Assembly: GCA_900660155.1 (NCBI GenBank)
Contig: CABFPE010001141.1
Span: forward strand, 20,069-84,068
Length of the DNA: 64,000 nt
From: Hofstenia miamia
Taxonomy: Eukaryota; Xenacoelomorpha; Acoela; Hofsteniidae
Reading direction: 5' to 3'
In this document: in pieces, positions 10,060 to 19,836 of the stretch
Layout: every line of letters begins with the position of its first letter
Numbering within the stretch: the stretch's first letter is position 1
Program-made: the position numbers and the translations under genes
Notes under the pieces: generated by a model
Seen by the model: the letters and a program-made list of their open reading frames with translations, nothing else
What the model was told of the DNA's origin: nothing
Database searches by the model: none

Positions 10060-12449
10060 TTCTCACAGCTTCATGCTGTTATCCCTCTCAGTTCGGGGAA
10101 CTCACCAGGCTTTCCTCAGGACTCGAGCTGTTCCTAACAATGCTGCCTTCTATGCTACTGCTCCTCCCCACTTTGATACTCCCAAATCTTCCAATTATCT
10201 CTTATGATTCATACTCACTGGTCCTAGTGCTCCTACTACTACCGGGACTACTTCAACCTTCTTTAATTTCCACAGCCTTTCTATTTCCTCTGCCAACTCT
10301 CTATACTTGTCTATCTTCTCTTTCTCCTTGCTTTCTACATTCCTGTCCTTTTTCTACTGCTATGTCAATCATTGTTCCTAATCTTTTTTCTTTGTCTACC
10401 ACTCTACTATGTCTGTCTCTGTGCTTCTGGATGCTGAAGTCCCACATTATCTTAACATTCTCATTTTCTATGATGCCCTGTAGCTTTTGCTCATCCCACC
10501 TGTCTCCTGCTTCTAACTCATGCTGCCTGCTAAAGTTCCAGTGTACCATTTATCCCACCTTGTCATGCCTGAACTTATACTCATTCTGCGCCAACTTCTC
10601 ACACCTTGCTATCAGATGATCTATTGTCTCACACTCTTTCTTACATAGCCTACACTTCTATCTAAATGCTACTTCACCAAGTTTGTTCTCATTGCTCTCT
10701 CCTGTGCTGCCATTATCAGTGCTTCTGTTTCTCTTTTCAGTCCTGCCTTCTTTAACCCTTTAACTGTGATAGCGATTAAGCTAACTACGAACAGTAGTGG
10801 TGCTAGGCTGGAATATGCCTCGCCTAAACCTCAACCTGTGCCCGTCTAACTCAGTCTGCCACTTTCCCATCTCCCTCTCTAGAAACTCAACCCATTTCTG
10901 TGAAACTCCATTAGCATCTAACGTCTTCAATACCCACTTATGTGATATGCTGTCATATGCCTTCCTGTAGTCTATCCATGCCATTGCCGAGTTTGTCTTC
11001 CTTCTTTTACAATTCTCCACCACTGCCTGGTCTATCAACAACTGATCTTTGCATCCTCTTGTCTTTGTCTTACATCCCTTCTGCTCCTCTGGTATCAACC
11101 TATTCTGTTCTAAGTAACATGCCAGCCTACTTGAAATCACTGAAGTTAGCAATTTCCACGTTGTTGGCAGACATGTTATTGGCCTGAAGTTGCTTGCCTC
11201 ACTACCTTTCTTTGGGTCCTTCTGTATCAGAAATGTCCTCCCCACTACCATCCACTCTGGACACCCACTCACCACACACTCCTCCAATGCTACTGCTAGT
11301 CTCTCATGAACACTTGTGAACTTCTTCAGCCAATACCCATGTACCTCATCTCTGCCTGGCGCCTTCCAGTTCTTCATCTTCTTTAGAGCCTCCTTCAGCC
11401 TTACAGTTGTGATTACTTCTTCTTCTTGCCTGACTTCTTTCTGCATCTGTACATTCTCTATCTCTGGTCCCACACTTCCCCATATATTCTCCCAGAACCT
11501 TACTGCATCTTCGCCTGCTCTAGCTGTAGCCTTTTCTCCTGCATCTAGTTCTTTGTAGAATCTTCCTTCTTGTGTCTCAAACTTCATATTGTCTCTTGCC
11601 TGCTTTGCCCTTGCCCTATACTTTCTCAGTTTCTCAGCTTCTGCAACTAATCTCTGCTTAAGCTCTTCTCTTGCAGTTTCTATAGTCTTCCCCTTACCTA
11701 CCCTGCACCTGTCCTGCACTGCCTTACTTGTCCCAATCTTCCCTATTTGCTGCCTAATCTTTGCCACTTTATTCTCAATTCTTTTCTCCCATGGCGGCTT
11801 TCTGTCTCTCTTATCTTCTTGTCGTCTTTTCTTCTTTATGTCCATGCCTACATTCTTCAGCACTTCCCATGCGCCCGCATACACTAAGCTATTTACTTCT
11901 GTAACACTCTTAGCATCTATCCTCTCCAACACTTTATTGACTTTTGCTGTCTCTACTGCTAGCTTGCTTTTCTTAACTCCTCTTGGAACTGGCAACCTAG
12001 TTCTCTCACCTATTTCTTCCTTCATCTTTTCCTTGATTGCTGCTTCAGTTTCTGCGTCCACTGGTTCTGCTTCTTCCGCCACTTCTGTCTCAACGTCTAT
12101 CACTTCATCTTCCCTTTGCTTAACTTGTTCAACTCTCTTTTTCCCCTTACTCTCATCCAACTGTAACTTTCGTACTTGTCCTGCAAGCCTCTGCTCTGTC
12201 TAATCCCGTTCCTGCCTTTCTCCATTCTTCCAACATTCTCTTCCTGTAACCCCTCTCATCTGGCCTGCTTCTTCTGTAACACTCCAATGCTGTCCTGTTC
12301 TGCTCATTTGTCCATTTGTGCCTTTGTCCATTGGTCTGTGTGGATCCTATACTGCCACTTCTCGAGTCTACACTCCCGATTGTGAAGTCTGCCTGACCAT
12401 TTAAGGCCTGCCGGGAACTGAGGGCTTTTTCTTTTGTCTTCACTTTCAT
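10060..12449 (-). pseudogene. R4/Dong-like LINE polyprotein, deleted and frameshifted
   Basis: The N-terminus (12449 down) has a Myb-like segment with KWTNEQNRTALECYRRSRP and RGYRKRM, typical of this LINE group. A frameshift near 12155-12180 leads into a 459-codon frame (12160-10781). That frame carries the RT fingers (WKAPGRDEVHGYWLK, NFRPITCLPTTWKLLTS) and motif A (AWIDYRKAYDSISHKW), and stops just after RRGIFQ where motif B should continue. The small loss of the GD of motif B plus the large deletion removes the YxDD box. The 3' part retains nuclease residues only in broken frames. It cannot encode an active RT. Confidence 0.8.
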
Positions 12450-12470
12450 ATTAGGAAAGGGTCGGGGCAG

Positions 12471-12531
12471 GGCTCAAACCCGGGTCTTCACGGTCCCAGT
12501 CTCTCGTTCTACCCCTTGGCCACTGGGGCCT
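12471..12531 (-). other. tRNA-like head (A box and B box) at LINE 5' end
   Basis: Read on the minus strand, right after the AAT repeat, the sequence has TGGCCAAGGGG, which fits a Pol III A box. About 35 nt later GGGTTTGAGCCC fits a B box. A T-arm-like 5-bp stem is mostly possible, but no acceptor stem can be paired, so this is not a functional tRNA. It is either a tRNA-derived SINE head or part of the LINE 5' UTR. Confidence 0.5.
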
Positions 12532-12552
12532 ATTATTATTATTATTATTATT
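12532..12552. repeat. (ATT)n between LINE copies 2 and 3
   Basis: A clean trinucleotide run joins the 3' end of one R4/Dong-like copy to the 5' tRNA-like head of the next. It is consistent with insertion into, or tailing by, TAA repeats. Confidence 0.85.
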
Positions 12553-13883
12553 CTTACTTCTCACAGCTTCATGCTGGTATCCCTCTCAGCTCGGGGAACT
12601 CACCAGTTCTCGGGGAGTCTGAGAGCTTTCCTTATGACTCTAGCTGTTCCTAACAATGCTGCCTTCTGTGCTACTGCTCCTCCCCACTTTGGTACTCCCA
12701 ACTCCTCCAAGTATCTCTTATGCTTCTTACTCACTGCTCCTAGTGCTCCTACAACTACCGGGACTACTTCAACTTTCTTTACCTTCCACAGCCTTTCTAT
12801 TTCCTCTGCCAACTCTCTGTACTTGTCTATCTTCTCTTTCTCCTTGCTTTCTACATTCCTGTCCTTTGGTACTGCTATGTCTATTACTGTTCCTAATCTT
12901 TTCTCTTTGTCTACCACTACTATGTCTGGCCTCCGTGCTTCTATCACTTTGCTCGTCTGTATGTTGAAATCCCACAGTATCTTAACCTTCTCATTTTCTA
13001 TGACGCCCTGTGGCTTGTGCTCATACCACTTGTCTCCTGCTTCTAACCCATGCTGCCTGCTCAAACTCCAGTGTACCATTCTTCCCACCTTGTCGTGCCT
13101 GAACTTATACTCATTCTGTGCCAACTTCTCACACCCTGCTGTCAGATGATCTACAGTCTCTGCCTCTTTCTTACATAGCCTACACTTATCACTTACTTCT
13201 ACTCTTCTGTCTATATGCTTCTTCACCCAGTTTGTTCTTATTGCTTGCTCCTGTGCTGCCATTATCAGTGCTTCTGTTTCTCTCTTCCGTCCTGCCTTCT
13301 TTAACCCTTTAACTGTGATAGGGATTAAGCTAACTACGAACAGTAGTGGTGCTAGGCTGGAATATGCCTCGCCTAAACCTCAACCTGTGCCCGTCTAACT
13401 CAGTCTGCCACTTTCCCATCTCCCTCTCTGGGCACCTACTCACCACACACTCCTCAAATGCTACTGATAGTCTCTCATGAACACTAATGAACTGTTTCAG
13501 CCAATACCCATGTACCTCGTCTTTGCCTTCCAGTTCTTCATCTTCTTTAGAGCCCCCTTCAGCCTTGCAGTTGTGATTGCTTCTTCTTCTTCTTGCCTGA
13601 ATTCGTTCTGCATCTGCTCATTTTCTATCTCTTGTCCCGCACTTCCCCGTATACTCTCTCAGATTACTGCGTGCTTGCCTGCTCTAGCTGTAGCCTTCTC
13701 TCCTGCATCTAGTTCTTTGTACAATCTTCCTTCTTGGGTCTCTTGCCCTTGCCCTATATTTTCTCAGTTTCTCAGCTTCCTCAATTATTCTCTGCTTAAG
13801 CTCTTCTCTTGCAGTTTCTATAGTCTTGCCTTTACCTACCTTGCACCTGTCCTTACTTGTCCCAATCTTCCCTATTTGCTGCC
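12553..13883 (-). mobile_element. R4/Dong-like RLE LINE, copy 3, truncated and deleted
   Basis: On the minus strand this copy starts abruptly inside the N-terminal region at 13883, directly abutting the 3' end of copy 4 without an AAT run. It carries a second internal loss around 13430-13440 (after GKWQTELD-type sequence, jumping to the RT fingers region). It shares with copy 2 the junction near 13300-13330 that deletes motif C, and it ends in the standard 3' UTR and ATT run. The abutment at 13883/13884 may be an assembly join. Confidence 0.75.
12600..13262 (-). pseudogene. RLE LINE C-terminal CCHC-nuclease ORF, copy 3
   Basis: This is an open frame of 220 codons covering the CCHC knuckle (CRLC, H, C) and the full RLE nuclease core (RRPDI, VIDIAVP, EKIDKY). 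It is nearly identical to the C-terminus of copy 1 at 795-1454. The frame is intact here, but the upstream RT is destroyed by the shared deletion, so the complete protein is not made. The conserved frame suggests this copy is young relative to the other repeats in the window. Confidence 0.75.
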
Positions 13884-14100
13884 AGCTTCATGCTGGTATC
13901 CCTCTCAGCTCGGGGAACTCACCAGTTCTCGGGGAGTCTGAGAGCTTTCCTTAGGACTCTAGCTGTTCCTAACAATGCTGCCTTCTGTGCTACTGCTCCT
14001 CCCCACTTTGGTACTCCCAACTCCTCCAAGTATCTCTTATGCTTCTTACTCACTGCTCCTAGTGCTCCTACAACTACCGGGACTACTTCAACTTTCTTTA

Positions 14101-14502
14101 NNNNNNNNNNNNNNNNNNNNNNNNNNNNNNNNNNNNNNNNNNNNNNNNNNNNNNNNNNNNNNNNNNNNNNNNNNNNNNNNNNNNNNNNNNNNNNNNNNNN
14201 NNNNNNNNNNNNNNNNNNNNNNNNNNNNNNNNNNNNNNNNNNNNNNNNNNNNNNNNNNNNNNNNNNNNNNNNNNNNNNNNNNNNNNNNNNNNNNNNNNNN
14301 NNNNNNNNNNNNNNNNNNNNNNNNNNNNNNNNNNNNNNNNNNNNNNNNNNNNNNNNNNNNNNNNNNNNNNNNNNNNNNNNNNNNNNNNNNNNNNNNNNNN
14401 NNNNNNNNNNNNNNNNNNNNNNNNNNNNNNNNNNNNNNNNNNNNNNNNNNNNNNNNNNNNNNNNNNNNNNNNNNNNNNNNNNNNNNNNNNNNNNNNNNNN
14501 NN
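14101..14502. other. Assembly gap (402 N)
   Basis: A run of N inside LINE copy 4. ORFs spanning it are artefacts. Confidence 1.
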
Positions 14503-15018
14503 TGGCAACCTAGCTCTCTCACCTATTTCTTCCTTCATCTTTTCCTTGATTGCTGCTTCAGTTTCTGCATCTGCTACTTCTGCCACTTCTGTCTCAACAT
14601 CTATCACTTCATCTTCCCTTTGCTTAACTTGTTTAACTCTCTTTTTCCCCTTACTCTCATCCAGCTGTAACTTTCTCACTTGCCCTGCAAGCCTCTGCTC
14701 TGTAACTTCTAATCCCGTTCTTGCCTTCCTCCATTCTTCCAACATTCTCTTCCTGTAACCCCTCTCATCTGGCCTGCTTCTTCTGTAACACTCCAATGCT
14801 GTCCTGTTCTGCTCATCTGTCCACTTATGCCGTTGTCCATTGGTCTGTGTGGATCCTGTACTGCCACTTCTCGAGTCCACACTCCCGATTGTGGAGTCCG
14901 CCTGTTGTCCGGAGATTCTTAGCACCCTCTGACCATTGAAGGCCTGCCGGGGACTGAGGGCCTTTGCTCTATCATGACTTTTCATCAGTGTTATTTTTGT
15001 GTTTGATTTTGGACTCAC
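14503..15018 (-). pseudogene. R4/Dong-like LINE N-terminal region, copy 4
   Basis: This open frame from an ATG at 15018 continues to the gap. It contains the segment RHKWTDEQNRTALECYRRSRP and the basic/acidic linker with KRVKQVKQREDEVIDVETEVAE seen (with changes) in copy 2. In this copy the frame is not shifted where copy 2 is, which helps to locate the copy 2 frameshift near 12155-12180. The sequence breaks off in the gap. Confidence 0.65.
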
Positions 15019-15074
15019 ATTCTCCTAGGAAGTTGCCAACCAAGGCTTTAGAGTGCTTCCTACCCTGTGAGCTA

Positions 15075-15157
15075 AGTCATCCAGTTTGCTAACCACGATC
15101 ACAGTTGCTTAACCTCAGCTTACCAACCTGCGTCTCTACCAACTGGGCTACCTGCCC

Positions 15158-15158
<1 letters not shown>
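15075..15158 (-). other. tRNA-like head at 5' end of LINE copy 4
   Basis: On the minus strand, immediately after the (TTA)n block, GGTAGCCCAGTTGGTAGAG matches a tRNA D-arm/A box closely. No convincing B box follows. It is a different tRNA-like sequence from the head of copy 2. Confidence 0.45.
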
Positions 15159-15210
<52 letters not shown>

Positions 15211-15211
15211 T
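15159..15211. repeat. (TTA)n microsatellite
   Basis: A pure trinucleotide run of about 50 bp bordering the 5' end of LINE copy 4. Confidence 0.95.
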
Positions 15212-17105
15212 CAGCATTAAGTCATAACACAAATATAATGTTAATGGGCGACTGGAATTTGAACTTTTTAAATATAGCTGAAAAAACTAAGCTACAAAAT
15301 TTCCTTTCAACTTTCATCATCTCACTAATAAATCAATGCATTCCACCCAGAATTTCTGCAAATAGCCAAACCGTGATTGATTATTTTATGGTTTCAGAAA
15401 ATGAATCTTTATATAAATACATTTGCTCTGAATTTCCCTCCTTATAATAACTTATTCTAATAAGCAAAAAATTAAAAACCCAACTAAATCTTGGATATAA
15501 ATAAGAGAAAATCAGAAGAAAATGTCTTTAAGCTTATAAATAATTTAAAAACCGAACATTAGAGTAGAATTTACTCTTCACAAACACCCAATGAAATGAT
15601 TAGCAACTTCAATAAAATTCATTTATTCTATTTAGATATTTGTTGCGCTGAAAGGAAAATTTTAACGCTGAAAAAACTTGATAATCTGGATAAAAAAGTT
15701 TCTAAGCCATGGATTGATACAAAATGCCTAGAGTTAATTGAACAAAAGTAATCTAAATGGAAGGGATACAAAAATTCTGAAACTGCAAACAAATATAATG
15801 CTTATAAAAATTCACGTAATTTGTACAATATTTACACACGAAAAGCCTATAACAAATATTGCTGTTCTGAATATTAAAACATCTCTTCTTAAAAAGGTAG
15901 GTGGGACTTTATAAATAGTTTATTAAATAGATAACAAATAAAAAATCGAAAAAATAAATTATAAAGGAAAGATCATCTCTAACAATAACGTCATGAGTAA
16001 CATATTTAAGTATTTTGCAACTTAGGCAATTTTGATGGAGTAAATACTCCCTTTAAGATCAATCAAGTTCAATCTATAGCCCCACTCTTCTCTTTCAGAC
16101 TCGTTACTAAGTTTGAAATTATCAAATCTATTCAATCTTTAAAATTCAAATCTAGTGGTCCTTCCATTATTCCAACTTGGTTTCTCTAAAATTGCTCCAG
16201 ATATAATAGCTGAGCCACTTTCATACATCATAAACGCGTGCATTAGACATTCGACTTTTCCTGACCAATTAAAATGGACAAATATTACTACATTATTTAA
16301 AAAAGATGACGCAAATAATTGTTTGAACTATAGACCGATTTCTGTTACATCACCAATTAAAAAGATTTTTGAAAGACGTCTTTTCAATCCAAATAATGAA
16401 CATTTATGTAAACAATCTGCGCTCTCAAAATCAATATGGTTTTCGTAAATATACTAAGCCACTTTAATTATGGAAACATACCCTATACCGATATATATCA
16501 ACCAATTTTGAATAAATTCAATGTGCAAATAAAATGGGCTATAAAAATAACAGTTACTCATATTTATAACAGAAAAATCAAGAAATTTAAAATACTTTTC
16601 TAAATCCACAGTGCATTATTTATAAAAATATATTAACTACTTTTTTTAAATATTTAATAATATTGTTGCATACCACAAATCCAACGTTCTATCCTCTAAA
16701 ATATTGCTTAGATATAATCATAGAACCCTAAAAATTAGGCTTCTTCCATATAACAAGAAAATAATGAAAAATTCATTTCTCAACACATCAATAAATATAT
16801 GGAATAATTTACCTAAATCTATAAAACAACTAAATAAACGAAATTAATAAATACTTATGTAGTTATACAAGGGAAAGTCTTGAATACAAATGGCGAGGTT
16901 TTAAATTTTATAATATTGATTATTCAGTAGACCGCATCTAACCTAAATTCGCCATAGCCCAAGCTAGTAATTGTAATTATTTTTGTAAATATTTTTGTAT
17001 GTGTTTTGTTCCTTTATTTCTATTTTTTGACGCTATTTAGAGTTGTAAAAATATTTTATATTGTAAAAAGCAACTCTAAATATAGATATTTCATTTCATT
17101 CCATT
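15212..17105 (+). mobile_element. Degraded APE-type LINE with ATTTC-type tail
   Basis: Fragments occur in order. The endonuclease C-terminal part is at 15238-15447 (MGDWNLNF, then TVIDYFMV). RT fingers are at 16145-16390 (SGPSIIPTWF-like, FKKDD, NYRPISVTSPIKKIFE). After a large deletion, a C-terminal region near 16730-16850 contains NIWNNLPKSIK. The 3' end near 17060-17105 carries an ATTTC-like pentamer tail. Many stops and frameshifts make it non-functional, and the RT catalytic core is missing. It is a CR1/L2-like element by pattern. Confidence 0.6.
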
Positions 17106-17109
17106 TGGT

Positions 17110-18240
17110 AATGCTGGATCCAAAGTGTATTGTACGTGTCAATCTGTCCTGAAACTTGAGAATGAAAATAAACCATTACTCAAATGTTAACTAACGTTTG
17201 TTACTGCACATTTGCCATAATCAATTGAAAAACTTCAAAATCGCAAAACCTTGCAGATCCAGCTGTTATTAACGGCAAAGTAACACTATATAGTTATATA
17301 ACTACAACACAAGACAAGATTATATTGATTTTTATCTATGAATCCAGATTTCAATGGAATTTTGGAAATTGCTAATGCGGCCTTTCCAGACAGAGCCTTG
17401 GAGTCCAAACTTATCCTTAATTATTGTCGAGTAATTGCTGAAAATACAAAATTTGTCATGAATATTTTGTTTTTTAGACAAACAACGCATTTTTGACCTA
17501 TTTTATACTCAATTTTCATTGATTTTTTTGCCTATTATTCGTGCATTGCTGATGATGTATGTAGCGATCTGCTTTAAAATTTGAAAGTTACTCAAGTAAT
17601 CACATGATAAATAATTGAAATTCGATACTAAACTATTCACATGAATTATTAAATAAATAATAAATTTCACGATTTTTGCAACTAATTTAGCCAACTCAAA
17701 TACACAGCAGCTGTCATGACTTAAGCTATGTAATCAAATATTAAAAAATATGTAACTAGATACGTAGTTGACGGGTGTATTTAATGGAATTTCATTGAAC
17801 ACTTTGGCTAATTGAACAAAATTATTCTATTTAAATATATCGAATGCAAATGCCATCTAAAACTAACTGCTTAATTAGCCCACTATTTGGCATCACATAA
17901 AATGCCTTTTAACCATATCAAATTCAATTTTTCATTATAAAATCAAAATTTAAATGTCAATAGATACGGTTTTGCAGAAATCGGTTTTAAAAAGTTGAAA
18001 GATTTCTTCCTGTTTCCACCAAAATAGAAGTTTTATTTTCTTGAGAATTACATTTGACTCATTACTTAACCTTAAATAGTGTAATTTAATTTAACAATTT
18101 AATCGTTAAATATGAAAGCAAACCGCCAAATTTGTTTAATCCTGAATTTAGGTTGTGGGTAATTTCAAAATATATTAATCCCAGGAATCAACCTTATTTA
18201 AAATTGATGAGAAATTTTGAAAGCCTATGGATTGAAATAT
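17110..18240. other. AT-rich spacer, nothing recognised
   Basis: No coding signal or TIR pair was recognised. A 61-codon minus ORF at 17509-17694 has no motif. Confidence 0.35.
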
Positions 18241-18245
18241 GTATC

Positions 18246-18256
18246 CCCCCCCCCCA
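18246..18256. repeat. Poly-C run
   Basis: An uninterrupted C run, unusual in this AT-rich sequence. Its length may be affected by sequencing error. Confidence 0.8.
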
Positions 18257-18335
18257 ATCGCAGAGCGGAACTCGCAACCAACTGACTCGCATGAAATAAT
18301 CGCGACCAATCTCTTACTCTCCTAGTAAAGGTCAA

Positions 18336-19142
18336 TTAAAAGTATTGAATGAAATAAATTGAATTCTTTACTTGATGAATTGATCTAGAAATGTACTTTT
18401 TCGTTTTCGATGAGTTTTTCGTTGTGATATTTAATGCCCATCTTAATTGAATATCAAGTTTTTTATAAAGCACTTCGCTTAGATCAGTAAATAAAATATT
18501 TGCGTAATTAAGGTGACTCATGATGTAAGCATGGAAGAATTGAATTATCGCACAAGGTGGTAATTGCCTAACTACTAGTGTCATAGTTCTTATACCTATA
18601 GCTAATTTTCTAACTATTAAAATGGTATGAGAGTTGAATTTTAGCTTTGAGTCAATATTTACTCCTAGGCAGACTTGTCAACGGGCCGAGCTTGAGCACA
18701 GTATTTGATATACAACGAGCATATTTTAGGCAAAGCAAGTTTATAGTTCTGCTTGTTAATTTGATTATGGAGACTTTCTTATTTTTTGCAGTCAGTATGC
18801 CTTTCCTATAACGCTTATTTAAGAAATTTTTATTAAATAATAGGAAGAGCTATGTAAAAAATTCTTTGAGCACAATAATTTTAAAAAAATACCGAGCTAA
18901 AACGAGGCTCATTCAAAGATTTTATGTGGCGAGCCGAGCCGAACTTGGAAATGTCCGTTCGTTGACAAGTCTGCTCCTAGGTACTTGAGAATGTCATTAA
19001 TATTATTTACATTTAAATTCACTGCAGAAACATCGTAATTGCTTTTATTCAGCTGCAAAATACAAAATTCTCTTTTAGCTTCATTAATATTCAAATTGTG
19101 CATACAAAAGTGTTTTGACAATTTGTTACAATTCCTAAACAT
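18336..19142 (-). mobile_element. LINE fragment, family D (RT C-terminus), split by a MITE
   Basis: Two ORF pieces belong to the same LINE family as the plus-strand copy at 39.65-40.61 kb. One is 19142-18975, with NKSNYDVSAVNLNVNNIND and KYLGADLS. The other is 18584-18336, with RQLPPCAIIQFFHAYIMSHL and NYANILFTDLSE. The two pieces are interrupted by the hAT MITE at 18670-18973, whose 8-bp duplication lies in the LINE. This gives an order of events: LINE first, MITE later. Confidence 0.65.
18670..18973. mobile_element. hAT-like MITE, family A, copy 2
   Basis: This 304-bp element has ends CAGACTTGTCAACG and its complement, flanked by a perfect 8-bp duplication CTCCTAGG at 18662-18669 and 18974-18981. 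Its interior is the inverse complement of copy 1 (5597-5977) with deletions. It is inserted into a LINE fragment. Confidence 0.85.
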
Positions 19143-19155
19143 AGAGCTATAGCTC

Positions 19156-19231
19156 TAAGATTAAAACAGGTACAAATATTTTAGTGTTAGGTATACCTAA
19201 CACTAAAATATTTGTACCTGTTTTAATCTTA
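19156..19231. repeat. Perfect 76-bp palindrome
   Basis: Two 38-bp arms are exactly complementary with no spacer (centre between 19193 and 19194, core GGTATACC). A second small palindrome, AGAGCTATAGCTCT, lies just to the left. It could form a cruciform or an RNA hairpin, or be an inverted-join artefact. Confidence 0.9.
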
Positions 19232-19232
19232 C

Positions 19233-19563
19233 GTGGCTTCTTAGGAGGGCGAGACGAGCTACAAGATGTGGTCGGATTACTAGATGTTTTTTCTAGATGT
19301 TGGGATTCGTGTGAATGCGTAGATGTGAATGACTCTGAAAACATGTTCGAGTGCTCTCTGAAGAATGTATGCAGCGATAGCAATTCTTCTTTACTGAGCT
19401 CTAGAAAGGGAATTGCTATTCGCGTCAACAATGGTTTGACAGACAGAGCCCACAACCAACTGCTTCGAATGAAATCATCGCGGCCAAATAGAATCGACTC
19501 ACAAATTAAATGGCAACAAACATTCATAATGATAATTACTCGACTATGAATGAAAAAAATCAT
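19233..19563 (-). CDS. Possible exon of unknown gene
   Basis: A minus-strand open frame ends at a strong splice donor (CCAC followed by GTAAGA at 19232-19227). The donor lies at the edge of the 76-bp palindrome. The last part is Ser/Thr-rich and ends in RPPKKPRK, a basic cluster that could serve as a nuclear localisation signal. The frame continues through the palindrome to a stop at 19147, so exon identity rests on the donor alone. No family was recognised, and the start is uncertain. It may be part of a transposase or a chance ORF. Confidence 0.25.
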
Positions 19564-19619
19564 ATTCTAATCATGACGATGCTTCATATTTCGTAAGATA
19601 CTTCACCTTACTGTAAACT

Positions 19620-19815
19620 ACAATTCCCGTTATATAATTATAATTCGAGGACTTCTAAATTAAAAAAAGTGAAATTTAAAAAACATCTTAGAAATTCATT
19701 TTTAAACTCAACAATTGAACAATTGAATAACTTACCATTTGAAATAAAACGAATCAAAAGTCGCAGGAAATTTAAAAGTCAAATCAATAACTACCCCCCA
19801 TATGCTTGCTAATAT
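19620..19815 (+). pseudogene. LINE ORF2 extreme C-terminus fragment
   Basis: One frame reads RTSKLKKVKFKKHLRNSFLN, then LNNLPFEIKRIKSRRKFKSQ. This is the pattern of the last 60 residues of CR1/L2-like ORF2. It ends in a stop just before the hAT element at 19837. Confidence 0.45.
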
Positions 19816-19836
19816 ATCCCTAAAATCGGTTTTACC

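Larger units (their letters stand above)
10054..12531 (-). mobile_element. R4/Dong-like RLE LINE, copy 2, internally deleted
   Basis: Reading on the minus strand from about 12531 to 10054, this copy runs from a tRNA-like 5' head through the N-terminal region, RT motifs up to motif B, a CCHC/RLE part and the conserved 3' UTR. Between about 10765 and 10795 the sequence jumps from the motif B segment (LAPLLFVVSLIPITV in a shifted frame) to the GLKKAGLKRETEAL segment. This removes about 250 residues that include the RT catalytic motif C. The same junction is present in copy 3, so the deletion predates both. The element is non-autonomous. Confidence 0.8.
13884..15158 (-). mobile_element. R4/Dong-like RLE LINE, copy 4, with N gap
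   Basis: The 5' end (15158 down) has a tRNA-like head and an N-terminal frame (from an ATG at 15018) with the same Myb-like segment as copy 2. After the gap at 14101-14502 only about 217 bp of the 3' end remain. This 3' piece differs from 12566-12784 at a single visible position, so the assembler may have placed one 3' end twice. Confidence 0.7.

Noticed and set aside
12471-12531. Functional tRNA gene
   Set aside because: A and B box-like sequences are present, but no acceptor stem can be paired and the position coincides with the LINE 5' end.
13857-14670. Long ORFs spanning the N gap
   Set aside because: They consist mainly of unknown bases and have no evidential value.
19184-19549. 121-codon plus-strand ORF over the palindrome
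   Set aside because: It overlaps the minus-strand candidate exon and begins within the palindrome. The opposite strand has the better splice signal, and neither is strong.
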